Source: Cellulomonas chitinilytica (GTDB lineage: Bacteria > Actinomycetota > Actinomycetes > Actinomycetales > Cellulomonadaceae). From it: a stretch of 64,000 nucleotides of DNA. Positions 42,525 through 52,291 of the stretch are shown one piece after another. Below the pieces are notes generated by a model. That model was not told where the DNA came from. It made no database searches and saw only the letters and a list, made by a program, of their open reading frames with translations. The position numbers and the translations under genes are program-made. The number at the start of each line of letters is the position of its first letter. Position 1 is the stretch's first letter. The stretch lies in the NCBI RefSeq assembly GCF_016862675.1, contig NZ_BONK01000008.1, positions 124,001 to 188,000 of the forward strand, in the 5' to 3' direction.

Positions 42525-43082
42525 GTGATCGACGAGACCCTCCTCGAGGCCGAGGAGAAGATGGACAAGGCGGTCGAGGTCGCCAAGGACGACTTCGCGA
42601 CGATCCGCACCGGCCGCGCCAACGCCGCGATGTTCTCGAAGGTGTTCGTCGACTACTACGGCAGCCCGACGCCGTTGCAGCAGCTGGCGTCGTTCAACGT
42701 GACCGAGGCGCGCACCATCCTCGTGTCGCCGTTCGACAAGTCGTCGATGGTCGCGATCGAGAAGTCGCTGCGTGACTCCGACCTGGGGGTGAACCCGTCG
42801 AACGACGGCAACGTCATCCGGGTGGTGCTTCCGGCGCTGACCGAGGAGCGCCGCCGCGACTTCGTGAAGCTCGCGAAGGGCAAGGCCGAGGACGCGCGTG
42901 TCTCGGTGCGCAACGTGCGCCGCCGCGCCAAGGAGGAGCTGGACCGCATCGTCAAGGACGGCGAGGCGGGCGAGGACGAGGTCGCGCGGGCGGAGAAGGA
43001 GCTCGAGGTGCTCACCAAGAAGCACGTCGACCTCATCGACCACCTGCTCTCGTCCAAGGAGAGCGAGCTCCTCGAGGTCTGA
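42525..43082 (+). CDS. frr: Ribosome recycling factor
   Basis: A 185-residue tRNA-mimic protein. [36 protein letters not shown] and [35 protein letters not shown] are the RRF signatures. With EF-G it splits post-termination ribosomes. GTG follows GAAGGAGC. The stop shares its A with the cdsA ATG. Confidence 0.98.
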   Translation: MIDETLLEAEEKMDKAVEVAKDDFATIRTGRANAAMFSKVFVDYYGSPTPLQQLASFNVTEARTILVSPFDKSSMVAIEKSLRDSDLGVNPSNDGNVIRVVLPALTEERRRDFVKLAKGKAEDARVSVRNVRRRAKEELDRIVKDGEAGEDEVARAEKELEVLTKKHVDLIDHLLSSKESELLEV

Positions 43083-43927
43083 TGTCGGAGCACACCGCAC
43101 TCGCCGCACCGCGCACGCCGCGACCGGGCAGGGACCTCCCCGTCGCGATCGTGGTGGGCGTGGCGCTGCTCATCGGCGTCGTCGCGTCGCTGTTCATCCG
43201 CAAGGAGGCGTTCGCCGTCGTGGCGGTCGTCGCCGTGTGCGCGGGCCTCTGGGAGCTCGCCCAGGCGTTCACGCGCCGAGCGATCCACCTGCCGCTCGTG
43301 CCGCTGATCGTCGGCGCGGTCGGCATCCTCGTCTCGGCGTACACGGCCGGGCCGGAGGCGATGTTCGTCGCGTTCATGCTCACGGTCGGCGGTGTCGTCA
43401 TCTGGCGGGTGCTCGACGGCAACGGCGAGGCGGCGCTGCGGGACGCGAGCGCGGGTGCGTTCGCCGCCGCCTACCTGCCGTTCCTCGCCGGCTTCGTCAT
43501 GCTGATGCTCGCGGCGCCGGACGGGCCTGCGCGCGTGATGCTGTTCATCCTCCTGGTCGTCGCGAGCGACACCGGGGGCTTCGTCGTCGGGACGCTGCTC
43601 GGCAAGCACCCGCTGGCGCCGTCGGTGAGCCCGAAGAAGTCGTGGGAGGGCCTGGTCGGCTCGATCGTCCTGGCCTGCGTGGTCGGCGTCGTCGGTGTGC
43701 AGGTCGGGTTCGGCGGCGAGCCGCTGGTCGGCGTGTTCCTCGGGTTGGCGACGGTCGTGACAGCGACGCTCGGCGACCTGGCCGAGTCGCTGCTCAAGCG
43801 CGACCTCGAGCTGAAGGACATGGGCCGGCTCATCCCGGGTCACGGCGGTCTGCTGGACCGGCTGGACTCGCTGCTGCTCACCTGCCCCGCCGTCTACCTG
43901 ATCCTCTCGGTCCTGCTCCCTGCGTGA
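43082..43927 (+). CDS. cdsA: Phosphatidate cytidylyltransferase (CDP-diglyceride synthase)
   Basis: A 281-residue inner-membrane enzyme with about eight spans. It makes CDP-diacylglycerol from phosphatidate and CTP. The C-terminal signature [34 protein letters not shown] matches the CDS motif (S-x3-K-R-x4-K-D-x5-P-G-H-G-G-x2-D-R-x-D), and SPKKSWEG precedes it. The ATG overlaps the frr stop, so the two are coupled. Confidence 0.96.
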   Translation: MSEHTALAAPRTPRPGRDLPVAIVVGVALLIGVVASLFIRKEAFAVVAVVAVCAGLWELAQAFTRRAIHLPLVPLIVGAVGILVSAYTAGPEAMFVAFMLTVGGVVIWRVLDGNGEAALRDASAGAFAAAYLPFLAGFVMLMLAAPDGPARVMLFILLVVASDTGGFVVGTLLGKHPLAPSVSPKKSWEGLVGSIVLACVVGVVGVQVGFGGEPLVGVFLGLATVVTATLGDLAESLLKRDLELKDMGRLIPGHGGLLDRLDSLLLTCPAVYLILSVLLPA

Positions 43928-43952
43928 CCCCGACCCGAAGGAGGGGGACGCC

Positions 43953-45080
43953 ATGACCGGCACACCCGTCCGCCTGGACCTGTCGTCGCCGACCCGCGGA
44001 CCCCGCGGCAAGCCGCCGAAGCACTTCGTCGACCTCACGCCGGAGCAGCGGGTCGCCGCCGTGACGGAGCTGGGCGAGAAGCCGTTCCGCGCCAAGCAGC
44101 TCGCGACGCACTACTTCACGCACCTGACGTCCGACCCGGCGCTGATGACGGACCTGCCGAAGGCGAGCCGCGACAAGCTGGTCGAGGGCTTGTTCCCCAC
44201 GCTGCTGACGGCGCACCGCACGCAGACGGCCGACCAGGGGACCACGGTCAAGACGCTGTGGCACCTGTTCGACGGCGCCAAGGTCGAGTCGGTCCTCATG
44301 CGGTACGCGAACCGCACGACGCTGTGCATCTCGAGCCAGGCGGGCTGCGGGCTCGCGTGCGCGTTCTGCGCGACGGGCCAGCTCGGCCTGACGCGCAACC
44401 TGTCCACGGCGGAGATCGTCGAGCAGGTGCGGTCGGCCGCCCGCTCGCTGGCGGACGGTGAGGTTCCCGGTGGTCCGACGCGCCTGACGAACGTCGTGTT
44501 CATGGGCATGGGTGAGCCGCTGGCCAACTACAAGGCGGTCATGGAGACGGTGCGCCGGCTGGTCGCGCCGACGCCGGACGGCCTGGGCATGTCGGCGCGG
44601 AACGTGACCGTCTCGACGGTGGGCATGGTCGCGTCGATGGACAAGCTCGCCGACGAGGGCATCCCGGTGACGCTGGCCCTGTCGCTGCACGCGCCGGACG
44701 ACGAGCTGCGCAGCGAGCTCGTGCCGGTGAACACCCGGTGGAACGTGGACGAGGCGCTCGACTCGGCGCACCGCTACTTCGAGAAGACCGGGCGGCGGGT
44801 GTCCATCGAGTACGCGCTGATCCGGGACATCAACGACCACGCGTGGCGGGCGGACCTGCTCGGCGAGAAGCTCAACGCGCGCGGCCGCGGCTGGGTGCAC
44901 TGCAACCCGATCCCGCTGAACCCGGTGCCCGGCTCCAAGTGGACGGCGAGCGATCCCCGGGTCGAGCAGGAGTTCGTGGCACGCTTGCGAGCGCACGGCA
45001 TCCCGACGACGATCCGGGACACCCGGGGCAGTGAGATCGACGGCGCCTGCGGGCAGCTCGCAGCGGAGGAGGACGAGTGA
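43953..45080 (+). CDS. rlmN: Dual-specificity 23S rRNA/tRNA (adenine-C2)-methyltransferase RlmN
   Basis: A 375-residue radical-SAM enzyme that methylates A2503 of 23S rRNA and A37 of tRNAs. The iron-sulfur motif is CGLACAFC within [63 protein letters not shown] and the C-terminal Cys in GACGQLA (the methyl-carrying residue) are present. ATG follows GAAGGAGGGGG. The stop overlaps the DivIVA-repeat gene (GTGA). Confidence 0.97.
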   Translation: MTGTPVRLDLSSPTRGPRGKPPKHFVDLTPEQRVAAVTELGEKPFRAKQLATHYFTHLTSDPALMTDLPKASRDKLVEGLFPTLLTAHRTQTADQGTTVKTLWHLFDGAKVESVLMRYANRTTLCISSQAGCGLACAFCATGQLGLTRNLSTAEIVEQVRSAARSLADGEVPGGPTRLTNVVFMGMGEPLANYKAVMETVRRLVAPTPDGLGMSARNVTVSTVGMVASMDKLADEGIPVTLALSLHAPDDELRSELVPVNTRWNVDEALDSAHRYFEKTGRRVSIEYALIRDINDHAWRADLLGEKLNARGRGWVHCNPIPLNPVPGSKWTASDPRVEQEFVARLRAHGIPTTIRDTRGSEIDGACGQLAAEEDE

Positions 45081-45631
45081 GCGACGGCATGTTCCGCACC
45101 GTCACGGGGTTCAAGCAGGGCTACGACCCCGACGAGGTGGACGAGTTCTTCTCGCACGCGCGTGCCGTGTACGAGAAGGGTCCCGCGGGCGCGCTGGCCA
45201 GCAAGGACGTGCGCGCCGTCGCGTTCGACATGGTGCGCGGCGGGTACGTCACGTCGGCCGTCGACGCGGCGCTCGACCGGCTGGAGGCGGCGTTCGTCGC
45301 CCGGTCGCGTGCGGAGTTCGTCGCGCAGCGGGGGCAGGAGGCGTGGATGGCCCGGCTCGGTGAGCAGGCGCGCACGCTGTACGGCCGGCTGGGGCGTCCG
45401 GACGGGGACCGCTTCGCGCCGCCGGAGGGCCGGCACCAGGGGTACGAGCCCGCGGACGTCGACGCGCTGTGCCACCGGCTCGTCGCGTACTTCGACAAGG
45501 GCGCGCCGCTGACGGCCGGCGAGGTCCGGGCGGCGACGTTCCGTCGGCGCAACGGCGCCAACGGCTACGGCGAGCCCGCGGTGGACGCCTTCTTCGCGCG
45601 TGCGGTCGAGGTGCTGCTCGGCGTCGAGTGA
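45077..45631 (+). CDS. DivIVA-repeat (DivI1A motif) protein
   Basis: A 184-residue protein made of two related halves. Each half has a GY(D/E)PxxVD motif ([11 protein letters not shown] at residue 15; [11 protein letters not shown] near 121) followed by a (D/E)VRAxxF...GY...AVDA segment ([50 protein letters not shown]). These are DivI1A motifs, normally found once at the N-terminus of DivIVA/Wag31. It lacks the long coiled coil of true DivIVA, so it is not the polar scaffold. It overlaps rlmN by four bases. Role unknown. Confidence 0.82.
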   Translation: MSDGMFRTVTGFKQGYDPDEVDEFFSHARAVYEKGPAGALASKDVRAVAFDMVRGGYVTSAVDAALDRLEAAFVARSRAEFVAQRGQEAWMARLGEQARTLYGRLGRPDGDRFAPPEGRHQGYEPADVDALCHRLVAYFDKGAPLTAGEVRAATFRRRNGANGYGEPAVDAFFARAVEVLLGVE

Positions 45632-45646
45632 ACGCACCCGGACGTC

Positions 45647-45686
45647 ACGACGGCCGCGCACCCGGGCGAGGGTGCGCGGCCGTCGT
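45647..45686. terminator. Bidirectional terminator hairpin
   Basis: A perfect 17-bp stem, ACGACGGCCGCGCACCC (45647-45663) with its complement (45670-45686) and a 6-nt GGGCGA loop. It lies between the convergent DivIVA-repeat gene and ABC permease gene and can serve both. Confidence 0.85.
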
Positions 45687-45700
45687 CGTCGGGGACGAGG

Positions 45701-46522
45701 TCAGCCGTCCTCGCGGCGGAACGTCCGGGTCCCGAACCAGAGCCCGACCGCGGCCAGCGCGAGCGTGAGCGCGGAGCCCCACAGCGCGGTCGGTGTGCCG
45801 ATCTGCCCGTCGAACTGCGCCCGGATGCCCGAGACGACGTGCTTGATCGGGTTGAGGTTCGACAGCGTGTTGAGCCACGCGGGCGCCGATGCGGCCGTGA
45901 TGGGCAGCAAAATGCCCGACAGCAGCAGCAGGGGGAGCGCGACGCCGTTCATGAGCGGGGCGAGGGCGTCCTCGCTCTTGAGGTTGAGCGCGACCGCGTA
46001 CGAGAAGGACGCGAACGACGCGGCCAGCAGCGCCGCGGTGACGACGCCGAGCACGATGCCCCAGAACGGTGCCTCGAGCCCGAACAGGAACGCGACGGCG
46101 ACGAGCACGATGCCCTGCACGAGGACGACGAGCACGTCGCGCAGCACGCGGCCGAGCACGAGCGCGGACCGGGGTGCGGGGGAGACCCGTTCGGCCTCGA
46201 TGACGCCGTCGCGCCACTCGCCGATGAGCCCGAAGCCGACGAACAGCGCGCCGAACATCCCGAGCTGCACGAGCAGGCCGGGCACGAACAGCTGGTAGGC
46301 GTTGGTGGCGCCGAGCGCGGGGGCGAGCGGTTCGAGCAGCGGCCCGAACAGCGAGAGGTACAGGATCGGCTGGAGCAGCCCCATGACGCCCCACACGGGG
46401 TTGCGCAGCGAGATGCGCATGGCGCGGCGGAACACGGTGAGCGTGTCGCGGACGAACGTGCTGCGGCCGCGGGCCTCGTCGGCGAGAGCGGACGTGGCGG
46501 GGGTCGACGTCGTGGTGGTCAT
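45701..46522 (-). CDS. ABC-2 type exporter permease (DrrB-like)
   Basis: A 273-residue membrane protein with six spans. The ABC-2 family motif region is in RNPVWGVMGLLQPILYLSLFGPLLEPL and the C-terminal LLLLSGILLPITAASAPAWLNTLSNLNPIKHVVSGIRA, as in daunorubicin-resistance DrrB proteins. It pairs with the ATPase gene, whose stop overlaps its ATG, to form an exporter. The cargo is unknown; a drug or lipid-like compound is typical. Confidence 0.92.
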   Translation of the reverse strand: MTTTTSTPATSALADEARGRSTFVRDTLTVFRRAMRISLRNPVWGVMGLLQPILYLSLFGPLLEPLAPALGATNAYQLFVPGLLVQLGMFGALFVGFGLIGEWRDGVIEAERVSPAPRSALVLGRVLRDVLVVLVQGIVLVAVAFLFGLEAPFWGIVLGVVTAALLAASFASFSYAVALNLKSEDALAPLMNGVALPLLLLSGILLPITAASAPAWLNTLSNLNPIKHVVSGIRAQFDGQIGTPTALWGSALTLALAAVGLWFGTRTFRREDG

Positions 46523-47514
46523 GCGGCGGCTCCGTCCTGGGCGTCGGGGTCGGGGTTCGGCTGCTCGCCGTCACGCAGCGAGCGACCGGTGAGGGTGAGG
46601 AACACGTCGTCGAGCGTCGGGCGGCGCAGCTCGACGCCGTCGAGCTCGAGCTGCTCGGCGTCGAGGGTGCGCAGGAGGCCCATGAGCAGCGTGCGGCCCT
46701 GCGGGACGCGGACCTCGACGAGGGTGCCGTCGACGGTCGGTGCGGAGGCGCCGGGGAGCTGGGCGGCGATGGCGGCGACGCGTGCGGCGTCGGACGCGGT
46801 CGACGCGGTGAGGACGACGGCGTCGCCGCTGACCTGCTGCTTGAGCTCCTCGGGGGTGCCCTCGGCGACGATCGTGCCGTGGTCGATGACGAGGATGCGG
46901 TCGCAGAGCGCGTCGGCCTCGTCGAGGTAGTGGGTGGTGAGGAAGACGGTGCTGCCGCGCTCGTCGCGCAGCCCGCGCACGTGGGTCCAGAGGTTGGCCC
47001 TGGCCTGCGGGTCGAGGCCGGTGGTGGGCTCGTCGAGGAACACGAGCCGTGGCGTGTGGATGAGGCCCATGACGATGTCGAGGCGGCGGCGCTGCCCGCC
47101 GGACAGGGTGGAGCACTTGCGGTCCCAGAGTCCGTCGAGCTCGAGCTGGCCGAACAGCTCGCGGCCGCGGGCGGCGGCGGCGGCGCGGTGGACGCCGTAC
47201 AGCTGGGCGTGGTCGACGACCTCCTCGCCGGCGCGGGCCTCGCCGGACGTGGAGCCGGACTGGGCGACGTACCCGATGCGGCGGCGGACGGCGCCGGGGT
47301 CGCCGCGCAGGTCGGCCCCGGCGACGGTGGCTTCGCCGCGGGTGGGGGCCAGGAGCGTGGTGAGCATCCGCAGGGTGGTCGTCTTGCCGGCTCCGTTGGG
47401 GCCGAGGAAGCCGACGATCTCGCCGGCCTCGACGTCGAGGTCCACGCCGCGCACGGCGTCGACGTCACCTCGTCGGGTCTTGTAGGTGCGGGCCAGGCCG
47501 CGGGCATGGATCAT
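46519..47514 (-). CDS. ABC exporter ATP-binding protein (DrrA-like)
   Basis: 331 residues. Walker A GPNGAGKTTT at residues 38-47, Q-loop YVAQSG, signature LSGGQRRRLDI, Walker B LVFLDEPTTGLDP and a H-loop in VFLTTHYLDEA. The C-terminal 100 residues include the GRSLRDGE end seen in DrrA-type proteins. It powers the permease encoded next. A promoter with paired PadR-type repeats lies directly upstream. ATG follows AAGGAGAA. Confidence 0.95.
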   Translation of the reverse strand: MIHARGLARTYKTRRGDVDAVRGVDLDVEAGEIVGFLGPNGAGKTTTLRMLTTLLAPTRGEATVAGADLRGDPGAVRRRIGYVAQSGSTSGEARAGEEVVDHAQLYGVHRAAAAARGRELFGQLELDGLWDRKCSTLSGGQRRRLDIVMGLIHTPRLVFLDEPTTGLDPQARANLWTHVRGLRDERGSTVFLTTHYLDEADALCDRILVIDHGTIVAEGTPEELKQQVSGDAVVLTASTASDAARVAAIAAQLPGASAPTVDGTLVEVRVPQGRTLLMGLLRTLDAEQLELDGVELRRPTLDDVFLTLTGRSLRDGEQPNPDPDAQDGAAA

Positions 47515-47543
47515 GCGGGTTCTCCTTCGGGGCTGAGGCCACC

Positions 47544-47585
47544 AGTATTCAAGAGTGACTATTACTCGTCAACCTTGACTATTAC
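47544..47585 (-). promoter_or_regulatory. Promoter of the ABC exporter operon with PadR-type direct repeats
   Basis: Minus strand: -35 TTGACG (47572-47567), 17-nt spacer, -10 AATACT (47549-47544). Two exact copies of GTAATAGTCA (47585-47576 and 47565-47556), spaced 20 bp, flank the -35 hexamer. The spacing of two helical turns suits a dimeric regulator, and the PadR gene lies immediately upstream. The 108-bp interval is the most AT-rich stretch locally. Confidence 0.72.
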
Positions 47586-47622
47586 GTGATTCGTCGACCG
47601 CGCGGCGGCACGGGGGGAGAGA

Positions 47623-48321
47623 TCAGACCACGCGGGCGAACGGCGGCTCGCCGGCCGCGATGACACCCACCCCGACACCGGCCTCCCGGGCGGCGTCGAC
47701 CTGGGCCTGCGTCGGCGTCCACGTCGGCGGCTCGCCGACGAACGAGTACGCGCCGGCACCGACGCGCTCCAGGTAGTCCCGTGCCCACACGAGCTCGCCG
47801 CGCAGCCGGGCGGCCAGGATCCTGGCGACCTCCGACGCGCTGTCGGGGACGTCCGGGGCGGCGACGATCTGCTCGACCTGCGCCTCGGCGTACGCGATGG
47901 CCGCCTCCAGCAGCCCGACGCGCGTCGTCAGCGTCCCGAGGACCTCGTCGCGGGCCAGCGCGGGGGCCATGTTGATCGCGGTCATGAACAGCGTCGGGTC
48001 GTCGACCGAGAGCAGGCCGACGCGCAGGAGCGTGAGGAACTCCCGCTCGCCGTCGGGCGTCAGCCGGTACGCGGTCCGGGCCGGTCGCGTGTCCGACGCC
48101 GGCGTCGGGACCTCGTCGAGCAGCCCCGCCTTCGTGAGCGACTTCAACGCGTGGTAGATCGACCCGGGGTGCACGTGCGCCCACTGGTCGACCTCCCAGC
48201 TCAGCAGCTCACGCCGCAGGAAGTAGCCGTGCACCGGCTGGAAGATGCGCACGCAGCCCAGCACCAGCAGGCGGGTCGACGACCCCTGCGACGAGCCGGC
48301 GGCGGGGACAGGAGCGGGCAT
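47623..48321 (-). CDS. PadR family transcriptional regulator
   Basis: A 232-residue protein. The N-terminal winged helix has [53 protein letters not shown] (Pad[11 protein letters not shown] motif), then [13 protein letters not shown]; the C-terminal domain has a helix ([17 protein letters not shown]) for dimerisation. PadR proteins commonly repress adjacent multidrug ABC genes (LmrR type). The start ATG has CAGGAT six nt upstream on the minus strand, and dxr starts 35 bp away in the opposite direction. Confidence 0.92.
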   Translation of the reverse strand: MPAPVPAAGSSQGSSTRLLVLGCVRIFQPVHGYFLRRELLSWEVDQWAHVHPGSIYHALKSLTKAGLLDEVPTPASDTRPARTAYRLTPDGEREFLTLLRVGLLSVDDPTLFMTAINMAPALARDEVLGTLTTRVGLLEAAIAYAEAQVEQIVAAPDVPDSASEVARILAARLRGELVWARDYLERVGAGAYSFVGEPPTWTPTQAQVDAAREAGVGVGVIAAGEPPFARVV

Positions 48322-48327
48322 GCGGCG

Positions 48328-48350
48328 ATCCTGCCACGGTCCGCGATGAT
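48328..48350. promoter_or_regulatory. Divergent leaderless promoters padR/dxr
   Basis: The 35-bp interval between the divergent padR and dxr starts contains two -10-like hexamers, each six nt before its own start codon: CAGGAT (minus, 48333-48328) for padR and GATGAT (plus, 48345-48350) for dxr. No ribosome site is present for either gene. Confidence 0.65.
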
Positions 48351-48356
48351 GGGCCG

Positions 48357-49520
48357 GTGAGCCAGCGCAGCGTCCTCCTCCTCGGGTCCACGGGATCCAT
48401 CGGCACCCAGGCCATCGACGTCGTCACCCGCAACCCGGACCGCTTCCGGGTGACCGGGCTCAGCGCGGGCGGTCGCGACGCCGCGCTGGTCGCACGCCAG
48501 GCGGCCGCCCTGGGTGTCGAGGCCGTCGCGCTCGCGGACCCCGCCGCCGAAGGTGCCTTCCGGGACGCCTGGACGGGCGGGCCCGTCGAGGTGCTCACCG
48601 GCCCGGACGCCTCCACCGAGCTCGCGGGCCGGCGCGCCGACGTGGTGCTCAACGGCATCACCGGGTCCGTCGGGCTCGGCCCGACGCTCGCGGCGCTGCG
48701 CGCGGGCAGCACGCTCGCGCTCGCCAACAAGGAGTCGCTCGTCGTCGGCGGGGCGCTCGTGCAGGCCGCCCGCACCCGGCCGGACCAGATCGTGCCCGTG
48801 GACTCCGAGCACTCCGCGATCGCGCAGAGCCTGCGCGGCGGCGCGCGCGGGGAGGTCCGGCGCCTGGTCCTCACCGCGTCCGGCGGCCCGTTCCGCGGCT
48901 GGTCGCTCGACGCCGTCAAGACCGTCGGCCCCGAGCAGGCGCTCGCGCACCCGACCTGGTCGATGGGTCCGGTGGTCACGGTGAACTCGTCCACGCTGAT
49001 GAACAAGGGGCTCGAGCTCATCGAGGCGCACCTGCTGTTCGACGTGCCCGTGCAGGACATCACTGTCGTCGTGCACCCGCAGTCCGTCGTGCACTCGATG
49101 GTCGAGTTCGTCGACGGCTCGACGATCGCGCAGGCGTCGCCGCCCGACATGCGGCTGCCGATCGCGCTCGGCCTGTCGTGGCCGGACCGGGTCGCCGACG
49201 TCGCGCCACCGTGCGACTGGACCCGTGCGACGTCCTGGACGTTCGAGCCGCTCGACGAGGAGGTGTTCGGGGCCGTCCGGCTCGCCCGTGAGGCCGTCGC
49301 GGCGTCCGCGACGCACCCGGCGGTCTACAACGCGGCGAACGAGGAGTGCGTGGCGGCGTTCCTGGCGGGGCGGATCGGCTTCCTCGACATCGTGTCCACG
49401 GTCGCGCGCGTGCTGGACGAGCACACCGGCACCCCGGCGGACGCGCTCGACCTGGACGCCGTGCTCGCCGCGGAGGACTGGGCGCGGGCCAGGGCCCACG
49501 AGGTGCTCGCGCGCCGCTGA
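48357..49520 (+). CDS. dxr: 1-deoxy-D-xylulose 5-phosphate reductoisomerase
   Basis: A 387-residue enzyme of the MEP isoprenoid route, making 2-C-methylerythritol 4-phosphate. NADPH site [15 protein letters not shown] at the N-terminus; catalytic motifs [32 protein letters not shown] and [20 protein letters not shown] lies six nt before GTG, a leaderless start. It pairs with ispG 12 kb downstream in the same pathway; in many actinobacteria dxr-rseP-ispG are adjacent, but here the polyamine island separates dxr from rseP. Confidence 0.97.
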   Translation: MSQRSVLLLGSTGSIGTQAIDVVTRNPDRFRVTGLSAGGRDAALVARQAAALGVEAVALADPAAEGAFRDAWTGGPVEVLTGPDASTELAGRRADVVLNGITGSVGLGPTLAALRAGSTLALANKESLVVGGALVQAARTRPDQIVPVDSEHSAIAQSLRGGARGEVRRLVLTASGGPFRGWSLDAVKTVGPEQALAHPTWSMGPVVTVNSSTLMNKGLELIEAHLLFDVPVQDITVVVHPQSVVHSMVEFVDGSTIAQASPPDMRLPIALGLSWPDRVADVAPPCDWTRATSWTFEPLDEEVFGAVRLAREAVAASATHPAVYNAANEECVAAFLAGRIGFLDIVSTVARVLDEHTGTPADALDLDAVLAAEDWARARAHEVLARR

Positions 49521-49535
49521 CCGACGCGGCCCGGG

Positions 49536-50915
49536 TCAGGACCCGTCGGACCCGCCGAGCAGCGCGTCGAGCACCGGAGCCAGGCGGCTGGTCCGCCCGG
49601 TGCGGCTCTCGGTCCGGTCCGCGATCACCGCGGCCCGTCGTGCGGCCGTGATCCCCGCCCACCGCACGGGCTCCGGCTCCCACTCGGGCGACCGGTGCCC
49701 CACCCAGGGCAGCCGCGTGAGTGCGGTGTCGGCGTCGGTGAGCAGGTCGGCGAGCGTGCGGCCGGCGAGGTTGCTCGTCGCGATCCCGTCGCCGACGTAC
49801 CCGCCCGCCCAGGCGATGCCGTCCTCGTCGAGCCCGACCGACGGGTGCCAGTCACGGGGCACGCCGATCGGGCCGCCCCACCGGTGCGTCACCTCGACGT
49901 CCCGCAGCACGGGGAACAGCTCGACGAGCTCGCGGCGCAGGTGCTCGGAGACGAGCGCGTCGGTGTCGAACGACGGCCGGATGGCGGACCCGAGGTGGTA
50001 CGGGGCGCCCCGCCCGCCGAACGCGAGCCGCCCGTCCGTGGTGCGCTGCCCGTAGACGAGCAGGTGCCGGGCGTCCGTGAACGTCTCGGCCTGCCCGAGC
50101 CCGATCTCGTCCCAGACGTGGTCGGGCAGGGGCGCGGTCGCGATCATTAGCGAGTACACGGGGGCGACGCTGCGCCGGGAGCCGGGCAGCTGGGTGGACC
50201 ACGCCTCGGTCGCGCGGACCACGTACCGGGCGCGGACCGTGCCGTGGTCGGTGACGACGGCCCGCGGCGACAGCCGCATCGCGCGCGTGCCCTCGGCGAG
50301 CCGCGCGCCCCGGGCGAGCACCACGTCGACGAGCCCGCGCACCAGCCGGGCGGGCTGGAGGCGCGCGCAGTCGGCCGAGTACGCCGCGCCGAGGACCCCG
50401 TCGGCGCGGACGTGGGCCCGCACGGCGTCGGCGTCGAGCATCGTCGCCTCGTCCCCGAAGGCGAGCCCGGCGCTCACCTCCGACGCGACCCGTTCGAGCT
50501 GCGGGCGGTTGCGGGCGAGCGTCACGGTGCCGCCGTACGCGAACCCGCAGTCGATCAGCTCGGCGGCCGCCGCGCCCCCGACCTCGACGACGGCGTCCCG
50601 CATCGCGGCACGCATCGCGACGGCGGCCTCCCAGCCGTGGGCACGCGCGAGGGCGTCGCCGCTCACGGGGAGCTGCGCGGAGCACCACCCGCCCGCGCGC
50701 CCGCTGGCGCCGAACCCGGCGACCACCTGCTCGACCAGCAGCACGTCGAGCGACGGGTCGGCCTCCAGCAGGTAGTACGCGGTCCACAGGCCGGTGAGGC
50801 CGGCGCCGACGATGACGACGTCCGCCTGGGTGTCGCCGTCGAGGGGCTCCCGCACGACGAGCTCGCGGTCGTCGAGCTGGTCGAACCACAGGGACAGGCC
50901 GCGCACCTCGGTCAC
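49536..50915 (-). CDS. FAD-dependent amine oxidoreductase (DadA/PuuB-like)
   Basis: 459 residues. The N-terminal FAD Rossmann motif is DVVIVGAGLTGLWTAYYLLE, then GFGASGRAGGW. The C-terminal GGYVGDGIATSNLAGRTLADLL closes the FAD fold. It belongs to the DAO family; closest to gamma-glutamylputrescine oxidases, although no PuuA-type ligase gene is in the window. Within this island it would oxidise an amine to an aldehyde (inference). GTG overlaps the stop of the upstream aminotransferase. Confidence 0.85.
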   Translation of the reverse strand: MTEVRGLSLWFDQLDDRELVVREPLDGDTQADVVIVGAGLTGLWTAYYLLEADPSLDVLLVEQVVAGFGASGRAGGWCSAQLPVSGDALARAHGWEAAVAMRAAMRDAVVEVGGAAAAELIDCGFAYGGTVTLARNRPQLERVASEVSAGLAFGDEATMLDADAVRAHVRADGVLGAAYSADCARLQPARLVRGLVDVVLARGARLAEGTRAMRLSPRAVVTDHGTVRARYVVRATEAWSTQLPGSRRSVAPVYSLMIATAPLPDHVWDEIGLGQAETFTDARHLLVYGQRTTDGRLAFGGRGAPYHLGSAIRPSFDTDALVSEHLRRELVELFPVLRDVEVTHRWGGPIGVPRDWHPSVGLDEDGIAWAGGYVGDGIATSNLAGRTLADLLTDADTALTRLPWVGHRSPEWEPEPVRWAGITAARRAAVIADRTESRTGRTSRLAPVLDALLGGSDGS

Positions 50916-52291
50916 AGGTGCGTCCAGGCCTCGGACAGGACGCCGCGCAGGATCTGCTCGATCTCGTCGAACTCCGCCTGACCGCAGGTGAGCGGCGGGG
51001 CGAGCTGGACGACGGGGTCGCCGCGGTCGTCGGCCCGGCAGTACAGGCCCGCCTCGAACAGCGCGCCGGACAGGAACCCGCGCAGCAGGCGCTCGCTCTC
51101 GTCGGCGTCGAACGTGGTCCGGGCCGCCTTGTCCTTGACGAGCTCGATCCCGTAGAAGAACCCCTCGCCGCGCACGTCGCCGACGATGGGCAGGTCGAGG
51201 AGCCGTTCGAGCGTCCGCCGGAACGCCGGGGCGGTCTCGCGCACGTGGTCGTTGAGCCGTTCCCGCTCGAACAGGTCGAGGTTGGCCATCGCGACCGCCG
51301 CGGACACGGGGTGCCCGCCGAACGTGTAGCCGTGCGGGAACATCGCGTCACCCGACGCGAACGGCTCGTACACCCGGTCGGACGCGAGGAGCGCGCCGAT
51401 GGGGGAGTACCCGGAGGTCATGCCCTTGGCGCACGTGATCATGTCGGGCACGTACCCGAAGTCGTCGCACGCGAACATCGACCCGATCCGGCCGAACGCG
51501 CAGATCACCTCGTCCGACACGAGGAGCACGTCGTACCGGTCGCAGATCTCCCGCAGCCGCTCGAAGTACCCCGGGGGCGGCGGGAAGCAGCCGCCGGCAT
51601 TCTGCACGGGCTCGACGAACACGGCCGCGACCGTCTCCGGGCCCTCGAACTCGATCGCCTCGGCGACGCGGTCGGCCGCCCAGGTCCCGAACGCCTTCGG
51701 GTCGTCGCGCAGGTGCTCGGGCGCCCGGTACAGGTTGGTGTTCGGGACCTTGTGGGCGCCGGGGACGAGCGGCTCGAACGGCTCCTTGAGGGCGGGCAGC
51801 CCGGTGATCGACAACGCCCCGTGGGGGGTGCCGTGGTACGCGATGGACCGCGAGATCACCTTGTACTTGCCGGGCCTGCCCACGAGGCGCCAGTACTGCT
51901 TGGCGAGCTTCCACGCGGTCTCGACGGCCTCGCCGCCGCCCGTCGTGAAGAACACGTGGTTCAGGTCGCCGGGCGCGTACGTGGCGAGCCGCTCGGCCAG
52001 GTCGATCGCCTGCGGGTGCGCGTACGACCACAGCGGGAAGAACGCGAGCTGCTCGGCCTGCTCACGTGCACGGGCGGCGAGCTCGGTGCGCCCGTGCCCC
52101 GCCTGCACGACGAACAGGCCGGACAGCCCGTCGATGTACCGGCGGCCCGCATCGTCCCAGATGTGGTGCCCCTCGCCCCGCACGATCGTCGGGACCCCGT
52201 GCGCCCACGCGCTCTGCCGCGTGAAGTGGCCCCACAGGTGCGCCCGTGCGGCGTCGCCGCGGTCGGTGCCCGCCGGGGTGGTACCGGTCAT
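50912..52291 (-). CDS. Class III aminotransferase (putrescine/polyamine-pyruvate type)
   Basis: A 459-residue PLP enzyme. The cofactor site includes FFTTGGGEAVETAWKLAKQYW, VIAFVEPVQNAGGCFPPPPGYF (here AAVFVEPVQN), LLVSDEVICAFGRIGSMFA, and the Schiff-base Lys in ITCAKGMTSGYSPIGA. The AAVFVEPVQNAGG and TSGYSPIGA segments fit SpuC-like aminotransferases that convert putrescine to 4-aminobutanal. ATG overlaps the lrp stop (ATGA); the oxidase gene overlaps its own stop, so the three-gene operon is tightly coupled. Confidence 0.88.
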   Translation of the reverse strand: MTGTTPAGTDRGDAARAHLWGHFTRQSAWAHGVPTIVRGEGHHIWDDAGRRYIDGLSGLFVVQAGHGRTELAARAREQAEQLAFFPLWSYAHPQAIDLAERLATYAPGDLNHVFFTTGGGEAVETAWKLAKQYWRLVGRPGKYKVISRSIAYHGTPHGALSITGLPALKEPFEPLVPGAHKVPNTNLYRAPEHLRDDPKAFGTWAADRVAEAIEFEGPETVAAVFVEPVQNAGGCFPPPPGYFERLREICDRYDVLLVSDEVICAFGRIGSMFACDDFGYVPDMITCAKGMTSGYSPIGALLASDRVYEPFASGDAMFPHGYTFGGHPVSAAVAMANLDLFERERLNDHVRETAPAFRRTLERLLDLPIVGDVRGEGFFYGIELVKDKAARTTFDADESERLLRGFLSGALFEAGLYCRADDRGDPVVQLAPPLTCGQAEFDEIEQILRGVLSEAWTHL

